Below, in pieces: positions 9,004-18,253 of a stretch of 64,000 bases of DNA. The translations under genes were made by a program, and so were the position numbers. The notes under the pieces were generated by a model that saw only the letters and a program-made list of their open reading frames with translations, was not told the DNA's origin and ran no database searches. This DNA is from Microbulbifer sediminum. Lineage in GTDB: Bacteria; Pseudomonadota; Gammaproteobacteria; Pseudomonadales; Cellvibrionaceae. Location: NCBI RefSeq assembly GCF_021729035.1, contig NZ_JAJSAP010000002.1, positions 496,001 through 560,000 on the forward strand. Reading direction: 5' to 3'. Each line of letters opens with the position of its first letter. Within the stretch, counting starts at the first letter, position 1.

Positions 9004-10020
9004 TCATCGGCTCAGCAGTCGCGTCCGGCACATCCTGGGCGTCTCTCCATACCAGCGACGGAAGGCCCGATTGAACGTGCTCTGCTCGGCGTAACCCAGC
9101 AAGCCGGTGATCTGGGCCAGGCTAAGTCCGGGCTCAGCCAGGTACTCCCGGGCCAGTTCCCTGCGCACTCGCTCCAGCAGTGTTTCGAAGCGGCACTGCT
9201 CGCCCGCCAACCGGCGCTGCAGGGTGCGCGGATGAAGGGACATCTCTGCCGCCACTACCCCGATCTGGTATTTACCCGTGGGCAACAGCTGCCGGATCAA
9301 CTGTGTGACCTGCTCCGCCAGTAGCGTGTCCGGGGCGACAACCAGCTGTTCCAGGTAGCGGCTGGCCAGCTGGCGTGTCGCAGGATCGGCAGTGGGCACC
9401 GGCTGGTCCAGTAGCGACGCCGGGCACTCCAACGCACAGCAGGACTGGTCGAACTCCACCGGGCAGCCAAAATATTCCCGATAGTGCCGTTTATCCCCGC
9501 GGGGCCGGTGTGGCAGTAATACCAGCGATGGGGTGGCTTCGGGACCAGCCAGCACCGAGAGGATCTGTCGCGCGTTACCGAGCGTCTGCTCACATACCTG
9601 GTACATGTCCACCAGTGCGGGATCCTGCAGCTCGAATGAGAGGCGCTCGCTGCCCGGGGTAACCCCTCTGCCCAACGCTATCCGGACCGCCGGGCTATGC
9701 AGGGGCATAAACCGCTTTACCCAGGTCACAGCCTCGCGGGGCGTCGCGGAGTTACGGGCGATCACCGCGATACCACCCAGCATATCCGCACCCTGTCGTG
9801 CCGCCAGCCGCAAGGCAAAGTCCGGACAATCCAGCCGCTCTGCAGTCAGCTCCAGCAGTCGCGCCGAGTCCCGGAAGCGGATGAACCCGTCAAGCTGCTT
9901 TTCTATTCCGGCTGGAAGTTGCGCCAGATCCAGGAGCAACTCCGGTGCCCCACCCAGCTCTCGCACCAGTGCGCTGTACCCCGTCAGGACACTCGCGCGA
10001 ATCACACTGTGGACAGTCAC
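9004..10020 (-). CDS. AraC-family transcriptional regulator
   Basis: A 338-residue regulator with the same architecture as the protein at 6584-7591: an N-terminal arabinose-binding-type domain and a C-terminal AraC HTH ('IGVVAAEMSLHPRTLQRRLAGEQCRFETLLERVRRELAREYL' and 'LAQITGLLGYAEQSTFNRAFRRWYGETPRMCR'). I chose the GTG at 10018-10020 because GGGGGAG lies 6-7 bases upstream; the open frame continues to a GTG at 10053 but with no good ribosome site. It is divergent from the flavin monooxygenase gene with about 140 bp between them, so that gene is the probable target. Ligand unknown. Confidence 0.88.
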   Translation of the reverse strand: MTVHSVIRASVLTGYSALVRELGGAPELLLDLAQLPAGIEKQLDGFIRFRDSARLLELTAERLDCPDFALRLAARQGADMLGGIAVIARNSATPREAVTWVKRFMPLHSPAVRIALGRGVTPGSERLSFELQDPALVDMYQVCEQTLGNARQILSVLAGPEATPSLVLLPHRPRGDKRHYREYFGCPVEFDQSCCALECPASLLDQPVPTADPATRQLASRYLEQLVVAPDTLLAEQVTQLIRQLLPTGKYQIGVVAAEMSLHPRTLQRRLAGEQCRFETLLERVRRELAREYLAEPGLSLAQITGLLGYAEQSTFNRAFRRWYGETPRMCRTRLLSR

Positions 10021-10162
10021 CCTTGCTCCCCCATGATTACCGTAAAAAGCCACTTGTCGCCCAAAGATAAAAGGTTGTCGTGATAAATCAATATCTTGTC
10101 AGAGGGAAGCGGCATGCTGATACTCGCAGAAAACAAGAAACGGGTAGCGGAAGGGAAAAACC

Positions 10163-11668
10163 ATGCAAACCCAGCATCATGACGTGCTTATCATCGGCGC
10201 CGGCCTCTCCGGGATTGGTACCGCCTGCCACCTGAGACAGAAAAGCCCCGATCGGGACTTCGCCATCCTCGAGCGCCGCGACCGGATCGGCGGCACCTGG
10301 GACCTGTTCCGCTACCCGGGTATCCGCTCGGATTCGGATATGTTCAGCTTCGGTTTCAGCTTCCGGCCGTGGAATGGCTTCAAGGTGCTCGCGGATGGGG
10401 AGTCCATCCGCCGCTATATCAGCGACACCGCCGGGGAGTACGGCGTCACCGACAAGATCCACTTTGGCGTGGACCTGCAGGAAGCCAACTGGAACAGCAA
10501 GTTGCAGCGCTGGGAACTGCGAGGCGAGCAACGCGGGGCACCTGTTATGTATACCAGTGACTTCCTGATTTCCTGCACTGGCTACTATGACTACCGCCAG
10601 GGCTACCTACCGCCCCTCCCGGGTATCGAGCAATTCGGTGGCCAGGTTATACACCCGCAACAGTGGCCGGAAGACCTGGACTACACCGGCAAGCGGATCG
10701 TCGTGATCGGCAGCGGGGCCACGGCGGTGACGCTGGTTCCCGCCCTGACCGACAGGGCCGCCCATGTCACCATGCTGCAGCGCTCCCCCACCTATGTGCT
10801 TTCCGTCCCGGCCTGGGACAAGATTTCTGCGGTACTGGAGAAGTTCCTGCCCAAAAGCCTGGTGTACCGCATGGCGCGCAAGCGCAATATCAAGTTGCAC
10901 CGCTGGATCTTCAAGGCCGCCAGGCGCTGGCCAACACTCACCCGCCGCCTCATGTTGCGCGGCGTCCGCAGGGCACTGGGCAAAAACGCCGATATGCGCC
11001 ACTTCTCCCCGGATTACCTGCCCTGGGACCAGCGCCTGTGTGCCGTACCCGACGGCGACCTGTTCGAGGCCATCCGGTCCGGCCTGGCTTCGGTGGAAAC
11101 CGATGAAATCGCAACTTTCACTGCGGACGGTATTCGCCTGAAGTCCGGGAAAGAACTTGCCGCCGATATTGTCATTACCGCCACTGGCCTCAAGGTGCAG
11201 GTGCTGGGTGGCATGGATCTTCAGGTAGATGGCCAGTCGGTAGAGATCAATCGTCGCCTCACCTACAAGGGCGTTCTGATGGAAGGCGTGCCGAATATGG
11301 GCTGGGTGTTCGGCTATACCAACGCCGCCTGGACCCTCAAGGCCGACCTGTCCGCGGACTACCTGTGCCGCCTGCTGAACCATATGCAAAAAGAACAACA
11401 AACCGTATTTATGCCGGTGGACCGCGAGGGGTGCAAGGACGAAGAATCCGTCATGGCTGCCCTGAAGTCGGGCTATGTGCAGCGGGCAGATCATCTCCTG
11501 CCACGCCAGGGCACCAAGTATCCCTGGCGACTGGTGAACGATTATGAAAGGGATGCCAGGATCCTGCTCGAGTCGCCTATCGAGGACGGCATCCTCAGTT
11601 TCTCCAGCCAAGCCATGAGGCAGGACCCGGCAGTGAAGGCACCTGCACCAGAAGCTTGCAACGATTAA
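10163..11668 (+). CDS. Flavin-containing (Baeyer-Villiger type) monooxygenase
   Basis: A 501-residue class B flavoprotein monooxygenase, in the size range of the EthA group. The FAD-binding motif is G12-A-G-L-S-G17, and the NADPH-binding motif is 'VVIGSGATAVTLVP' near residue 180. The type I BVMO fingerprint FxGxxxHxxxW is present as F158, G160, H164, W168, followed by P. The enzyme would insert one oxygen atom into a ketone (giving an ester) or oxidise a heteroatom, using NADPH and O2. A good ribosome site (GGAAGGG) precedes the ATG. The adjacent SDR could supply the ketone from an alcohol, giving a plausible alcohol-ketone-ester sequence controlled by the two AraC proteins (inference). Confidence 0.88.
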   Translation: MQTQHHDVLIIGAGLSGIGTACHLRQKSPDRDFAILERRDRIGGTWDLFRYPGIRSDSDMFSFGFSFRPWNGFKVLADGESIRRYISDTAGEYGVTDKIHFGVDLQEANWNSKLQRWELRGEQRGAPVMYTSDFLISCTGYYDYRQGYLPPLPGIEQFGGQVIHPQQWPEDLDYTGKRIVVIGSGATAVTLVPALTDRAAHVTMLQRSPTYVLSVPAWDKISAVLEKFLPKSLVYRMARKRNIKLHRWIFKAARRWPTLTRRLMLRGVRRALGKNADMRHFSPDYLPWDQRLCAVPDGDLFEAIRSGLASVETDEIATFTADGIRLKSGKELAADIVITATGLKVQVLGGMDLQVDGQSVEINRRLTYKGVLMEGVPNMGWVFGYTNAAWTLKADLSADYLCRLLNHMQKEQQTVFMPVDREGCKDEESVMAALKSGYVQRADHLLPRQGTKYPWRLVNDYERDARILLESPIEDGILSFSSQAMRQDPAVKAPAPEACND

Positions 11669-11900
11669 AAAGTGCAGGGGCTTACCCGCCACTGCAATTG
11701 CGCGAATGGCAACCCGGCATTACTGTGCCGGGTCACACCGCTTCCCATGCAATGCATCCCCCCGCACTGCCCGAAAACTTGGCTAGTCTGTCTAAAAGCA
11801 AACACCGCACTTGAACTCGAGCGCTCCAACTCTCTGGCGGTCTAATCGACATCGGTTCGAAGGGGCGTCATCAACCAGACGGAAGGCTCCTCCGACAAGC
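11669..11900. other. Intergenic region before an AT-rich gene
   Basis: This stretch has no gene I can support. The open frame of the next gene extends into it to a TTG at 11811, but the first residues have no membrane character and lack a ribosome site, so I leave them out. Confidence 0.35.
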
Positions 11901-12419
11901 ATGTTCAAATCCAGAAAGTTAAATATCAACTATGTTTTTGGTCAGTTATTCTCATTTCTATTTATCGCTATTGCCGCGACTATTTTGGTCTCCACCATTT
12001 TCACCTTGCTGGAATTTATTGTTTCCTCTCCCGTCTTTTATAAGGAAAATGAAATTCCGGAGATCGTGGTCAATGCAATCAGCAATTTGATTATTGCCTT
12101 GGCGGCGTTCGAACTTCACGTAGTCATGAATGTAATCTTGTCTCAACCTGTGAACGAAGAAAGAACGTTGCGTGTACTATTGGAGTATGGGCCGAGATTT
12201 ATCATTGTCGTTAGTGTTGCTTTATGTCTTGAGGGGTTAGTACTGGTTATCAAATTCAGCCAGGCAAATACGGCCGAGAATCTCATCTACGCGATTGTGG
12301 TTGTGCTAAGCGCATCGCTACTGCTACTCAGTCTGGCCATCTATGTCAAATTGGTCAGTCGGGCCGCACTGGCCGAAGAGAAAAGGGCCACCAACCCTCT
12401 GCCGAATAAAGCTGACTAA
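11901..12419 (+). CDS. Small multipass membrane protein of unknown function, AT-rich
   Basis: A 172-residue protein with four predicted membrane helices: about 11-40 ('FLFIAIAATILVSTIFTLLEFIV'), 53-75, 95-117 and 130-160. The layout (four helices, short cytoplasmic ends, basic N terminus) resembles PsiE-like proteins, but the match is too weak to name. I start at the ATG at 11901; a frame extends to a TTG at 11811. The base composition is clearly lower in GC than its neighbours, with codons such as TTA, ATA and AAT, suggesting later acquisition. It is flanked by gene-poor stretches on both sides. No function can be assigned. Confidence 0.6.
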   Translation: MFKSRKLNINYVFGQLFSFLFIAIAATILVSTIFTLLEFIVSSPVFYKENEIPEIVVNAISNLIIALAAFELHVVMNVILSQPVNEERTLRVLLEYGPRFIIVVSVALCLEGLVLVIKFSQANTAENLIYAIVVVLSASLLLLSLAIYVKLVSRAALAEEKRATNPLPNKAD

Positions 12420-12977
12420 CCTGGCGGGCCCTGCTTTTCGGCCCGGGGTATTTCACCAGACCATATTTGGGTAATTCCCTGAAGAGCATTGCATAAAACC
12501 AGTCCGCGCGAGCTTGAGAAAGCGCACTGCCCCCGAGGTCACTCTTTTCGCATTAGATATGCATTATTCCGCGGGGAGCAGGTTGAGAATTTTCTCATGC
12601 CAGCTGCGTATGGAGGGATATCACCGATAAGTCGCCCCTTCTCACTACCCTTTTTCTGATGCTGGCGGCCAGGCCGCGGCTGGCCATCCATGACTCCGCT
12701 GATCTACCACTGGAACCCTATAGGCGACTTGATGAGAGAAAAGCCAGGCATCCAGCCCCTGCTAGGCTTTCGAGTAGACACCTTTGACCTAACCTGACTA
12801 ATGGCAACATCAGCCTGCATATCCGGTGCCCATGAACACAGTAAAAACAACGCCACTCCCAGGGATGATAGTCATTTGCCCACGGACTCCTGGCTCATCG
12901 ATATATCAACCCGTTGACACTACCTGCTGCCAGGTGACCTTTGCCGCCCAAGTGAGAACCGGAAGGGCTGGATCGAT
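12420..12977. other. 558-bp gene-poor region
   Basis: No open frame with coding character was found on either strand, and no tRNA or transposon end. A TTGACA at about 12914 could be a -35 element for the downstream phospholipase-D-like gene, but no matching -10 is evident. With the preceding AT-rich gene this may be a remnant of an insertion. Confidence 0.35.
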
Positions 12978-14561
12978 ATGAAAAGCAGTCTCCCCCCCAA
13001 GTGGCAGAGGATGCCCTGGCCCGCTGCGCTGTTGTCCAGCGCCATTCTGGTCAGCGCCTGTAACAGCGAGAACCCTCAATACAATCCCGACGCAAGAACA
13101 GCATCCCATGCCCTCCCTCCCGGGACCGGCTCTCCCATGGCCCAGGCAGTCATCCGTGAAAGCGAGGGCAAGTCACCTGAACACTCGGGTTTCATGCTAC
13201 TGCCGGAAGGATTAGCGGCCTATGTAACCAGGGTTGTCCTTATAGAGCAGGCGCGAGTCTCCCTGGACCTACAGTACTACGCCTTCAAGGACGATACTGC
13301 CGGCAACCTGATGACCAGTAAGCTATTGGAAGCTGCTGACCGGGGCGTGCGCGTCAGGCTGCTCGTGGACGACCTGGCCACTCGCGTCGATAATCCCCAG
13401 GTGGTCAAACTGGCCGAACACCCCAACATGGAAGTCCGGGTATTTAACCCGGTAGCGGGCCGGAGCGGACTGAAAAGGGCGCTCGAGCAGATAAGGAATC
13501 TGGGCCGCATCAATCACCGCATGCACAACAAGCTGTTGATTGCCGACAGCCTCGCGCTGATTACCGGGGGCAGGAATATTGCCGACGAGTACTTCTCCTC
13601 CGGAGCCATAAAGTTCCTTGATACAGATATCCTGATTATCGGAAACCTGCTGCCCAAGGCAGCTGCTGCATTCGATGTGTACTGGAATCACCCGGTATCC
13701 GTACCTGTATCAGAACTGATGCTGGATGATGATGACTCCCGGACCCTGGAGGACATCCGCCACCGGGTGCGAGAATTCCTGCGGAAGGAATCCAGGGACG
13801 AATTCAACGAGGCACTGGATGAATCCGACTTTGCCCACCGGCTGCTGAAGAGGAAACTGGATTTCCAGTGGGGACCGGCCCAGCTCTTCACCGATCCACC
13901 GGAAAAGGCCCTGGGCCGGGACATTCCAGAGCATGAATTGCCCGGCTACCAGCTGAAACAGGAACTGGCCGCCACTCACTCGCGAATAAGGGTCAGTTCA
14001 GCATACTTCGTACCCCGGGACCGGGGAGTCGAGTTCTTTACCGGGCTGGCGAGAAATGGGGTGGACGTCGGAATCCTGACAAACAGCCTGAGCAGCACGG
14101 ATGTAGCGGCTGTTCACAGTGGCTACGCGCCGGACCGGGCACGCCTGCTCAAGGGCAATGTGCGCCTATGGGAGCTCCGGCCGGGCGCAGACCAGGAAAG
14201 GCGCCGGCACTGGTTTCAGGGAAGTGCCAACTCCGCGCTACACGCAAAAACCTATATCATCGATAGCAACCGGGCGTTTATCGGCTCCATCAATATGGAC
14301 AGTCGCTCCCTGCGACAGAATACGGAAATCGGCGTACTGGTCGAGAACCCAGCCATCAACTCTGAGCTTTCCAGGCTATTTGAAGACTGGGTTGCGCCGG
14401 ATTCAGCCTGGAAGCTGGGTCTGGACGAAAACGGCGAGCTGCAATGGACTGGCAAGGAAGACAGCAAGACAGTTACCGTGCACCAGGAGCCTGACACCTC
14501 GCGCTGGGATCGCTTCGTCGTGTGGCTGCTTTCCTTCCTGCCGATCGAATCGCAGGTCTGA
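12978..14561 (+). CDS. Phospholipase D / cardiolipin-synthase-like lipoprotein
   Basis: A 527-residue PLD-superfamily protein with a lipoprotein signal (lipobox L-V-S-A-C, about residue 28). Both HKD motifs are intact: H183-N-K185-xxxx-D190 and H422-A-K424-xxxx-D429, each followed by the usual Gly-Ser/Gly-Gly and Asn. Two HKD motifs make one active site that transfers phosphatidyl groups or cleaves phosphodiesters. As an exported lipoprotein it resembles the YmdC/ClsC-type and related periplasmic PLD proteins rather than membrane-embedded ClsA. It is preceded by a GGAAGG element about 14 bases before the ATG. It stands alone between a gene-poor region and a convergent osmC-type gene. The phospholipid substrate is inferred. 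Confidence 0.88.
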   Translation: MKSSLPPKWQRMPWPAALLSSAILVSACNSENPQYNPDARTASHALPPGTGSPMAQAVIRESEGKSPEHSGFMLLPEGLAAYVTRVVLIEQARVSLDLQYYAFKDDTAGNLMTSKLLEAADRGVRVRLLVDDLATRVDNPQVVKLAEHPNMEVRVFNPVAGRSGLKRALEQIRNLGRINHRMHNKLLIADSLALITGGRNIADEYFSSGAIKFLDTDILIIGNLLPKAAAAFDVYWNHPVSVPVSELMLDDDDSRTLEDIRHRVREFLRKESRDEFNEALDESDFAHRLLKRKLDFQWGPAQLFTDPPEKALGRDIPEHELPGYQLKQELAATHSRIRVSSAYFVPRDRGVEFFTGLARNGVDVGILTNSLSSTDVAAVHSGYAPDRARLLKGNVRLWELRPGADQERRRHWFQGSANSALHAKTYIIDSNRAFIGSINMDSRSLRQNTEIGVLVENPAINSELSRLFEDWVAPDSAWKLGLDENGELQWTGKEDSKTVTVHQEPDTSRWDRFVVWLLSFLPIESQV

Positions 14562-14621
14562 CGTACCCAGTTCCCAACTGGGCCTCGCGAGTGTGGGACC
14601 GGGGCGAACCGGCCTCACCCT

Positions 14622-15068
14622 TCAGGCGGAAGAGAGACGCGACCGGACCACAATCTCCGATGTCAGCGTGCGGTGTACCGGACAGTGATTGGCAATATCG
14701 AGCAGCTTTTCCCGCTGCTCGCCGGTCAACCGCCCTTCCAGTGTAATCTCGCGCACGATCTCGTCGATCTTGCCCTCTTTTGTCTCACAGTCCTGGCAGT
14801 CCTCGGCATGCACCTTGCGGTGTGAAAGTATCACCCGGACACGGTCCAGTGGGATTTCCTTGCGCTCCGCGTACATACGAATGGTCATGCTGGTACATGC
14901 CCCCAGCCCCATCAGGACGTACTCATAAGGACCCGGCCCAAGGTTATCACCACCGAAATCCTCCGGCTCGTCGGCGACAAGTTGGTGCGGCCCGGAATGC
15001 ATTGTCTGCGTGAACTTGCCGTCACCGCTCTCTTCTACGGTGACTACCGTTGGTGTGGGTCCGCTCAT
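14622..15068 (-). CDS. OsmC/Ohr-family protein
   Basis: A 148-residue OsmC-like protein. The two family cysteines are present, one in 'LGACTSMTIRMYAERK' and one in 'IANHCPVHRTL', the thiols used to reduce organic or fatty acid hydroperoxides. 'GPGPYEYVLMGLGACT' is the characteristic motif of the YhfA-like OsmC branch. I chose the ATG at 15068; an extension to a GTG at 15128 adds an unrelated 20-residue head. It converges on the phospholipase-D-like gene. Role: probably peroxide detoxification in the cytoplasm, by family. Confidence 0.88.
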   Translation of the reverse strand: MSGPTPTVVTVEESGDGKFTQTMHSGPHQLVADEPEDFGGDNLGPGPYEYVLMGLGACTSMTIRMYAERKEIPLDRVRVILSHRKVHAEDCQDCETKEGKIDEIVREITLEGRLTGEQREKLLDIANHCPVHRTLTSEIVVRSRLSSA

Positions 15069-15143
15069 GACAGTTTTCTCATCCGCAATGACTGTCCAGC
15101 ATAATGCCAGCATGCACCAAGGATGCACAACGCCGGCCTCTCT

Positions 15144-16439
15144 TTACAGGTCAAATTGTATGGAGCCACCGAAGAAGTTCAGTGAATAATCATCATAACT
15201 ACCCTGTAGCCGCGGACTGAACGGCGGTCCTCCCTCCTGATCGATGGGGACATCTCCCATCCACACCAGCGTGTAACCAACATCCAGTCTCAGGCCCGGG
15301 CAGAGCTCCTTTCGGGCACCAAGCCCCAGGCGCCACTGCTTGTCGACGACCACGTCGGCAGTGCGAGAGCTGAGATCCTCAATGCTGCTGTCGTAAGCGA
15401 TACCGGCCGACAGCGCCCACCCCGCCAGGGTGCCGGTGCGGTACTGGTGGCGCACGCCGAGGGCACCGTGCCAGCTGTCATCGTACTCCCGGTCGATGGT
15501 GACACTGGTCTGGTTCGGATTGTCTATCCGGAAACCGATGAGCCCAAACTCTGACCACTCCTGCCAGTTCGCATTGGCGTACACAGTGGTCGATGCAGTG
15601 AGGTGCTGTTGCATGCTGATGGTCAGGGTCTGCGGGGCATTCATGTCGAAACCGGTGCGAGCGCCGTCCAGTCGCTCTACCAGACGTGTGAACAACGGAC
15701 CGAACCCGTCGAGCCGCAGGTCATCGCGGAATTCCCAGTCGACCCGTGACGTATAGCTGAGCCCCAGGGTTGTGGCTGCAGTGGGCTTGTAGATAATGCC
15801 CAGGTTGCCGCCGTAGCCGATATCCTTGTCATCGTATTTCAGTCGGGCGTCGCCGCCCGCGAGGCCGGCACGGGGACGGGATTCGTACTTGTAATAGGCG
15901 CCCATCACATTCAGGCCCAGCCCGATTGACAGGCAGTCACTCGCCTTCCAGCTCAGCGAGGGCAACAGGCTCATGCCAATGAGACTGGTCTCGGTCACGA
16001 AACGGCGACCCTGCCAGTTTTTGCCGTAATCCAGCACACCGCCGAAATTACCGGCCATGGCGAAGCCCCAGCCGATTCGATCGGAGAAGCGACCCGCGGC
16101 AAAAAAACCACCACCAGGAAACCACTCGATCGCGTTGCCACCATCGTTGCCCGGCACATTACTCTCACCACCGTCACTGAATTCCAGGTTGCCGTAGAGA
16201 AGCTGTCCCGATGCCATCAGCTGGGTGCCCTCGCGCCAGACAGTTCCAGCAGGGTTCGTATACGCGGTCGAGGCATCCTCGGGCATCGCCGCCCACCCGG
16301 CACCGGCGGTACCAAGGCTCGGGGTCCCGATTTCCCAGACCATCAGGCCAGCGGCATTTGCCTGTCGGGCCAGCCCCATCGCACCAATCGTCAGTGCCAC
16401 TGGCAGAATCACAGCGTTAAATCTCTGCACCTGTCGCAT
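15144..16439 (-). CDS. FadL/OmpP1-family outer-membrane transporter
   Basis: A 431-residue outer-membrane beta-barrel of the FadL family, which takes up long-chain fatty acids or aromatic hydrocarbons. The signal peptide ends at 'GLARQANA', and the mature protein starts 'AGLMVWEIGTPSLGTAGAGWAAMPEDASTAYTNPAG', a typical hatch-domain opening with the conserved NPAG. The C terminus is 'FGGSIQFDL', with the terminal aromatic two residues before the end, close to the usual barrel signature. The ATG at 16439 is chosen because GAAGGAA lies just upstream; the longer frame to 16493 adds a non-secretory head. The acyl-CoA dehydrogenase at 16967 is a possible partner in lipid use, but a 500-bp gap separates them. 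Confidence 0.88.
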   Translation of the reverse strand: MRQVQRFNAVILPVALTIGAMGLARQANAAGLMVWEIGTPSLGTAGAGWAAMPEDASTAYTNPAGTVWREGTQLMASGQLLYGNLEFSDGGESNVPGNDGGNAIEWFPGGGFFAAGRFSDRIGWGFAMAGNFGGVLDYGKNWQGRRFVTETSLIGMSLLPSLSWKASDCLSIGLGLNVMGAYYKYESRPRAGLAGGDARLKYDDKDIGYGGNLGIIYKPTAATTLGLSYTSRVDWEFRDDLRLDGFGPLFTRLVERLDGARTGFDMNAPQTLTISMQQHLTASTTVYANANWQEWSEFGLIGFRIDNPNQTSVTIDREYDDSWHGALGVRHQYRTGTLAGWALSAGIAYDSSIEDLSSRTADVVVDKQWRLGLGARKELCPGLRLDVGYTLVWMGDVPIDQEGGPPFSPRLQGSYDDYSLNFFGGSIQFDL

Positions 16440-16966
16440 GGTCAGTTCCTTCTGATCGGTTCGGTTAGTTCGCTGCCGGAAGCAGCAAAACACTGTTCAG
16501 GTGAAAGCCCGGACTGACTGTCAGTAGCGATATCCAGGCCCTCGTCGTAGTAACGGGGACGGCCTTGGAACTGCAACTTTGCTGACCGATCCGGAACGCG
16601 TTTCCTCCCACCTGGTCCGCGCAGGCCTGGGTGTGAGCGCCGGCAACCAATACCACGCAACGACAGCACCCAATACATCCTGTACATCATCGACTTCCGT
16701 TTTGGGCCCAGCAACGTCAAAAACGATGTACCTTCAGTCTAGACGGCGATTCAATTGGGCAGATACTGCAACAAAGCTGCCACACCGGAAGGTTGTAGAG
16801 CGGTTAAAGGGAACCTGGAGGTCAAAGGGGGTGCCGGATGGCAGGTAATTTGCGCTTTCGTGCGGGAATGCGGGGGCACGAGCGTGCACCAGGGAAGTGT
16901 GGCCAGAGGGAAGAAAGAACAGGCTACCCCGCCACACTGCGATGGCGGGGCACTTCATGCCTTCGT
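16440..16966. other. 527-bp gene-free region between fadL-like and acyl-CoA dehydrogenase genes
   Basis: The region holds the promoter for the leftward FadL gene and the 3' flank of the acyl-CoA dehydrogenase gene. Short open frames exist on both strands, but none has a recognisable product or ribosome site. I see no further structure. Confidence 0.4.
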
Positions 16967-18124
16967 TCAGCGCATGCCGTCCAGCAGGTGGCGGGCGATG
17001 ATCAGGCGCTGGATCTCACTGGTACCTTCATAAATAGTGGTGATGCGCACATCCCGCGCCATCCGCTCCAGTGGGTAATCGCGGGTGTAGCCGGCGCCAC
17101 CGTGCATCTGTAGCGCGGTATAGCAGGCTTCGTTGGCTTTCTCCGTGGCATACAGTTTCGCCATTGACGCTGCCGGGCCAAAGTCCACCCCGGCGTCTTT
17201 CTGCCAGGCTGCCTGCATCAGCAACAGGCGTGCAGCTTCCATCTCGGTGTACTTGTCGGCGAGCTGCCATTGCAGGCCCTGGAATTTCGCCAGCGGCTGC
17301 CCGAACTGTTCGCGTTCCTGGATAAAGGCGCGCGCACAGTCCAGCGCCTCCAGCCCGACACCCAGCCCCAGGGAACCGATACCGATACGGCCACCAGCCA
17401 GTTCACCGGCCGCGATGCGGAAACCGCGATTCTCCTCGCCCATGAGATTAGCGGCCGGGATACGGCAGTCGTCGAATGAAACCTCGTTGGTGACCGAGGC
17501 CTTCTGTCCCATCTTCTCTTCTGCCTTGCCAATCACCAGGCCGGGGGTGCCCGCCTCCACCAGGAAACAGGAGATGCCCTTCCCTTTCGGCGCCTCGGGA
17601 TCGGTCACCGCCCATACCACGAACACGCCGGCGAACTCGGCACTGGAAATGTACAGCTTGCTGCCATTCAGGACATATTCGTCGCCGTCCCTTACCGCCC
17701 GCGTGCGCATGGCAGCGGCATCGGACCCGGAACTTGGCTCGGTGAGACAGAAGGAGCCCGCGGGGTACTCACCACTGCAGATTTTCGGCAGGTATTTCGC
17801 CTTCTGGTCATCATTGCCCACCGCCTGGATCACCTCCGCCACCATATTGGTCACAGACGTGGTGGTGGCAGTGGAGGCGCAGCCCCGCGCCAGCTCGGTG
17901 ATCGCCAGGCTGAAGGCCACGGTGCCGGCACCGGTGCCGCCGAAATCGGGATCGATATTGATTCCCATAAAGCCCAGCTCGGCCAGCTGTTTCAATTTAT
18001 CGAGCAACAGCTCGCGATTGCCGGTTTTATCCAGCTCTGCCGCCACTGGCTTCAGTTCACTCTCGGCAAACTGGCGCGCGGCATCCTGGATCATCTGTTG
18101 TTCTTCGGTGAGGGAGAAATCCAT
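16967..18124 (-). CDS. Acyl-CoA dehydrogenase
   Basis: A 385-residue FAD-dependent acyl-CoA dehydrogenase of normal family length, catalysing alpha,beta-desaturation of an acyl-CoA and passing electrons to ETF. The start 'MDFSLTEEQQMIQDAARQFAESEL' and the motifs 'CLTEPSSGSDAAAMRTRA' and 'YTRDYPLERMARDVRI' are standard. The catalytic base is E366 in 'IYEGTSEIQR', the position used by short- and medium-chain enzymes (MCAD/SCAD group). It resembles butyryl-/short-branched-chain enzymes, but exact chain preference cannot be set. AAGCAGGT upstream acts as the ribosome site. Upstream on the same strand is an EamA exporter, with a REP-like element between them. Confidence 0.92.
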   Translation of the reverse strand: MDFSLTEEQQMIQDAARQFAESELKPVAAELDKTGNRELLLDKLKQLAELGFMGINIDPDFGGTGAGTVAFSLAITELARGCASTATTTSVTNMVAEVIQAVGNDDQKAKYLPKICSGEYPAGSFCLTEPSSGSDAAAMRTRAVRDGDEYVLNGSKLYISSAEFAGVFVVWAVTDPEAPKGKGISCFLVEAGTPGLVIGKAEEKMGQKASVTNEVSFDDCRIPAANLMGEENRGFRIAAGELAGGRIGIGSLGLGVGLEALDCARAFIQEREQFGQPLAKFQGLQWQLADKYTEMEAARLLLMQAAWQKDAGVDFGPAASMAKLYATEKANEACYTALQMHGGAGYTRDYPLERMARDVRITTIYEGTSEIQRLIIARHLLDGMR

Positions 18125-18173
18125 GGGGTACCTGCTTATCTTTATCGCTTTTCAGTTTCTCTCAATCATCAAC

Positions 18174-18246
18174 GTAGGAGCGGCCGTTGGCCGCCACCCG
18201 GTCACGAACGGACCGGGGAAACATCGCGGCAGCGGCCGCTCCTGCC
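18174..18246. repeat. REP-like palindromic pair (REPIN/BIME type)
   Basis: Two inverted copies of a GTAGGAGCGGCC...GGCCGC-type palindrome: one at 18174-18197 reading rightward and one at 18231-18246 reading leftward (AGGAGCGGCCG pairs with CGGCCGCTCCT). The core resembles Pseudomonas REP sequences (GTAGGAGCGGC...). It lies between same-strand genes. Related single copies are at 23191-23230 and 37927-37951. Confidence 0.6.
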
Positions 18247-18253
18247 GGATTCA

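Noticed and set aside
16442-16720. 92-codon minus-strand open frame upstream of the FadL-type gene
   Set aside because: Low-complexity translation and no ribosome site; the FadL promoter must lie here.
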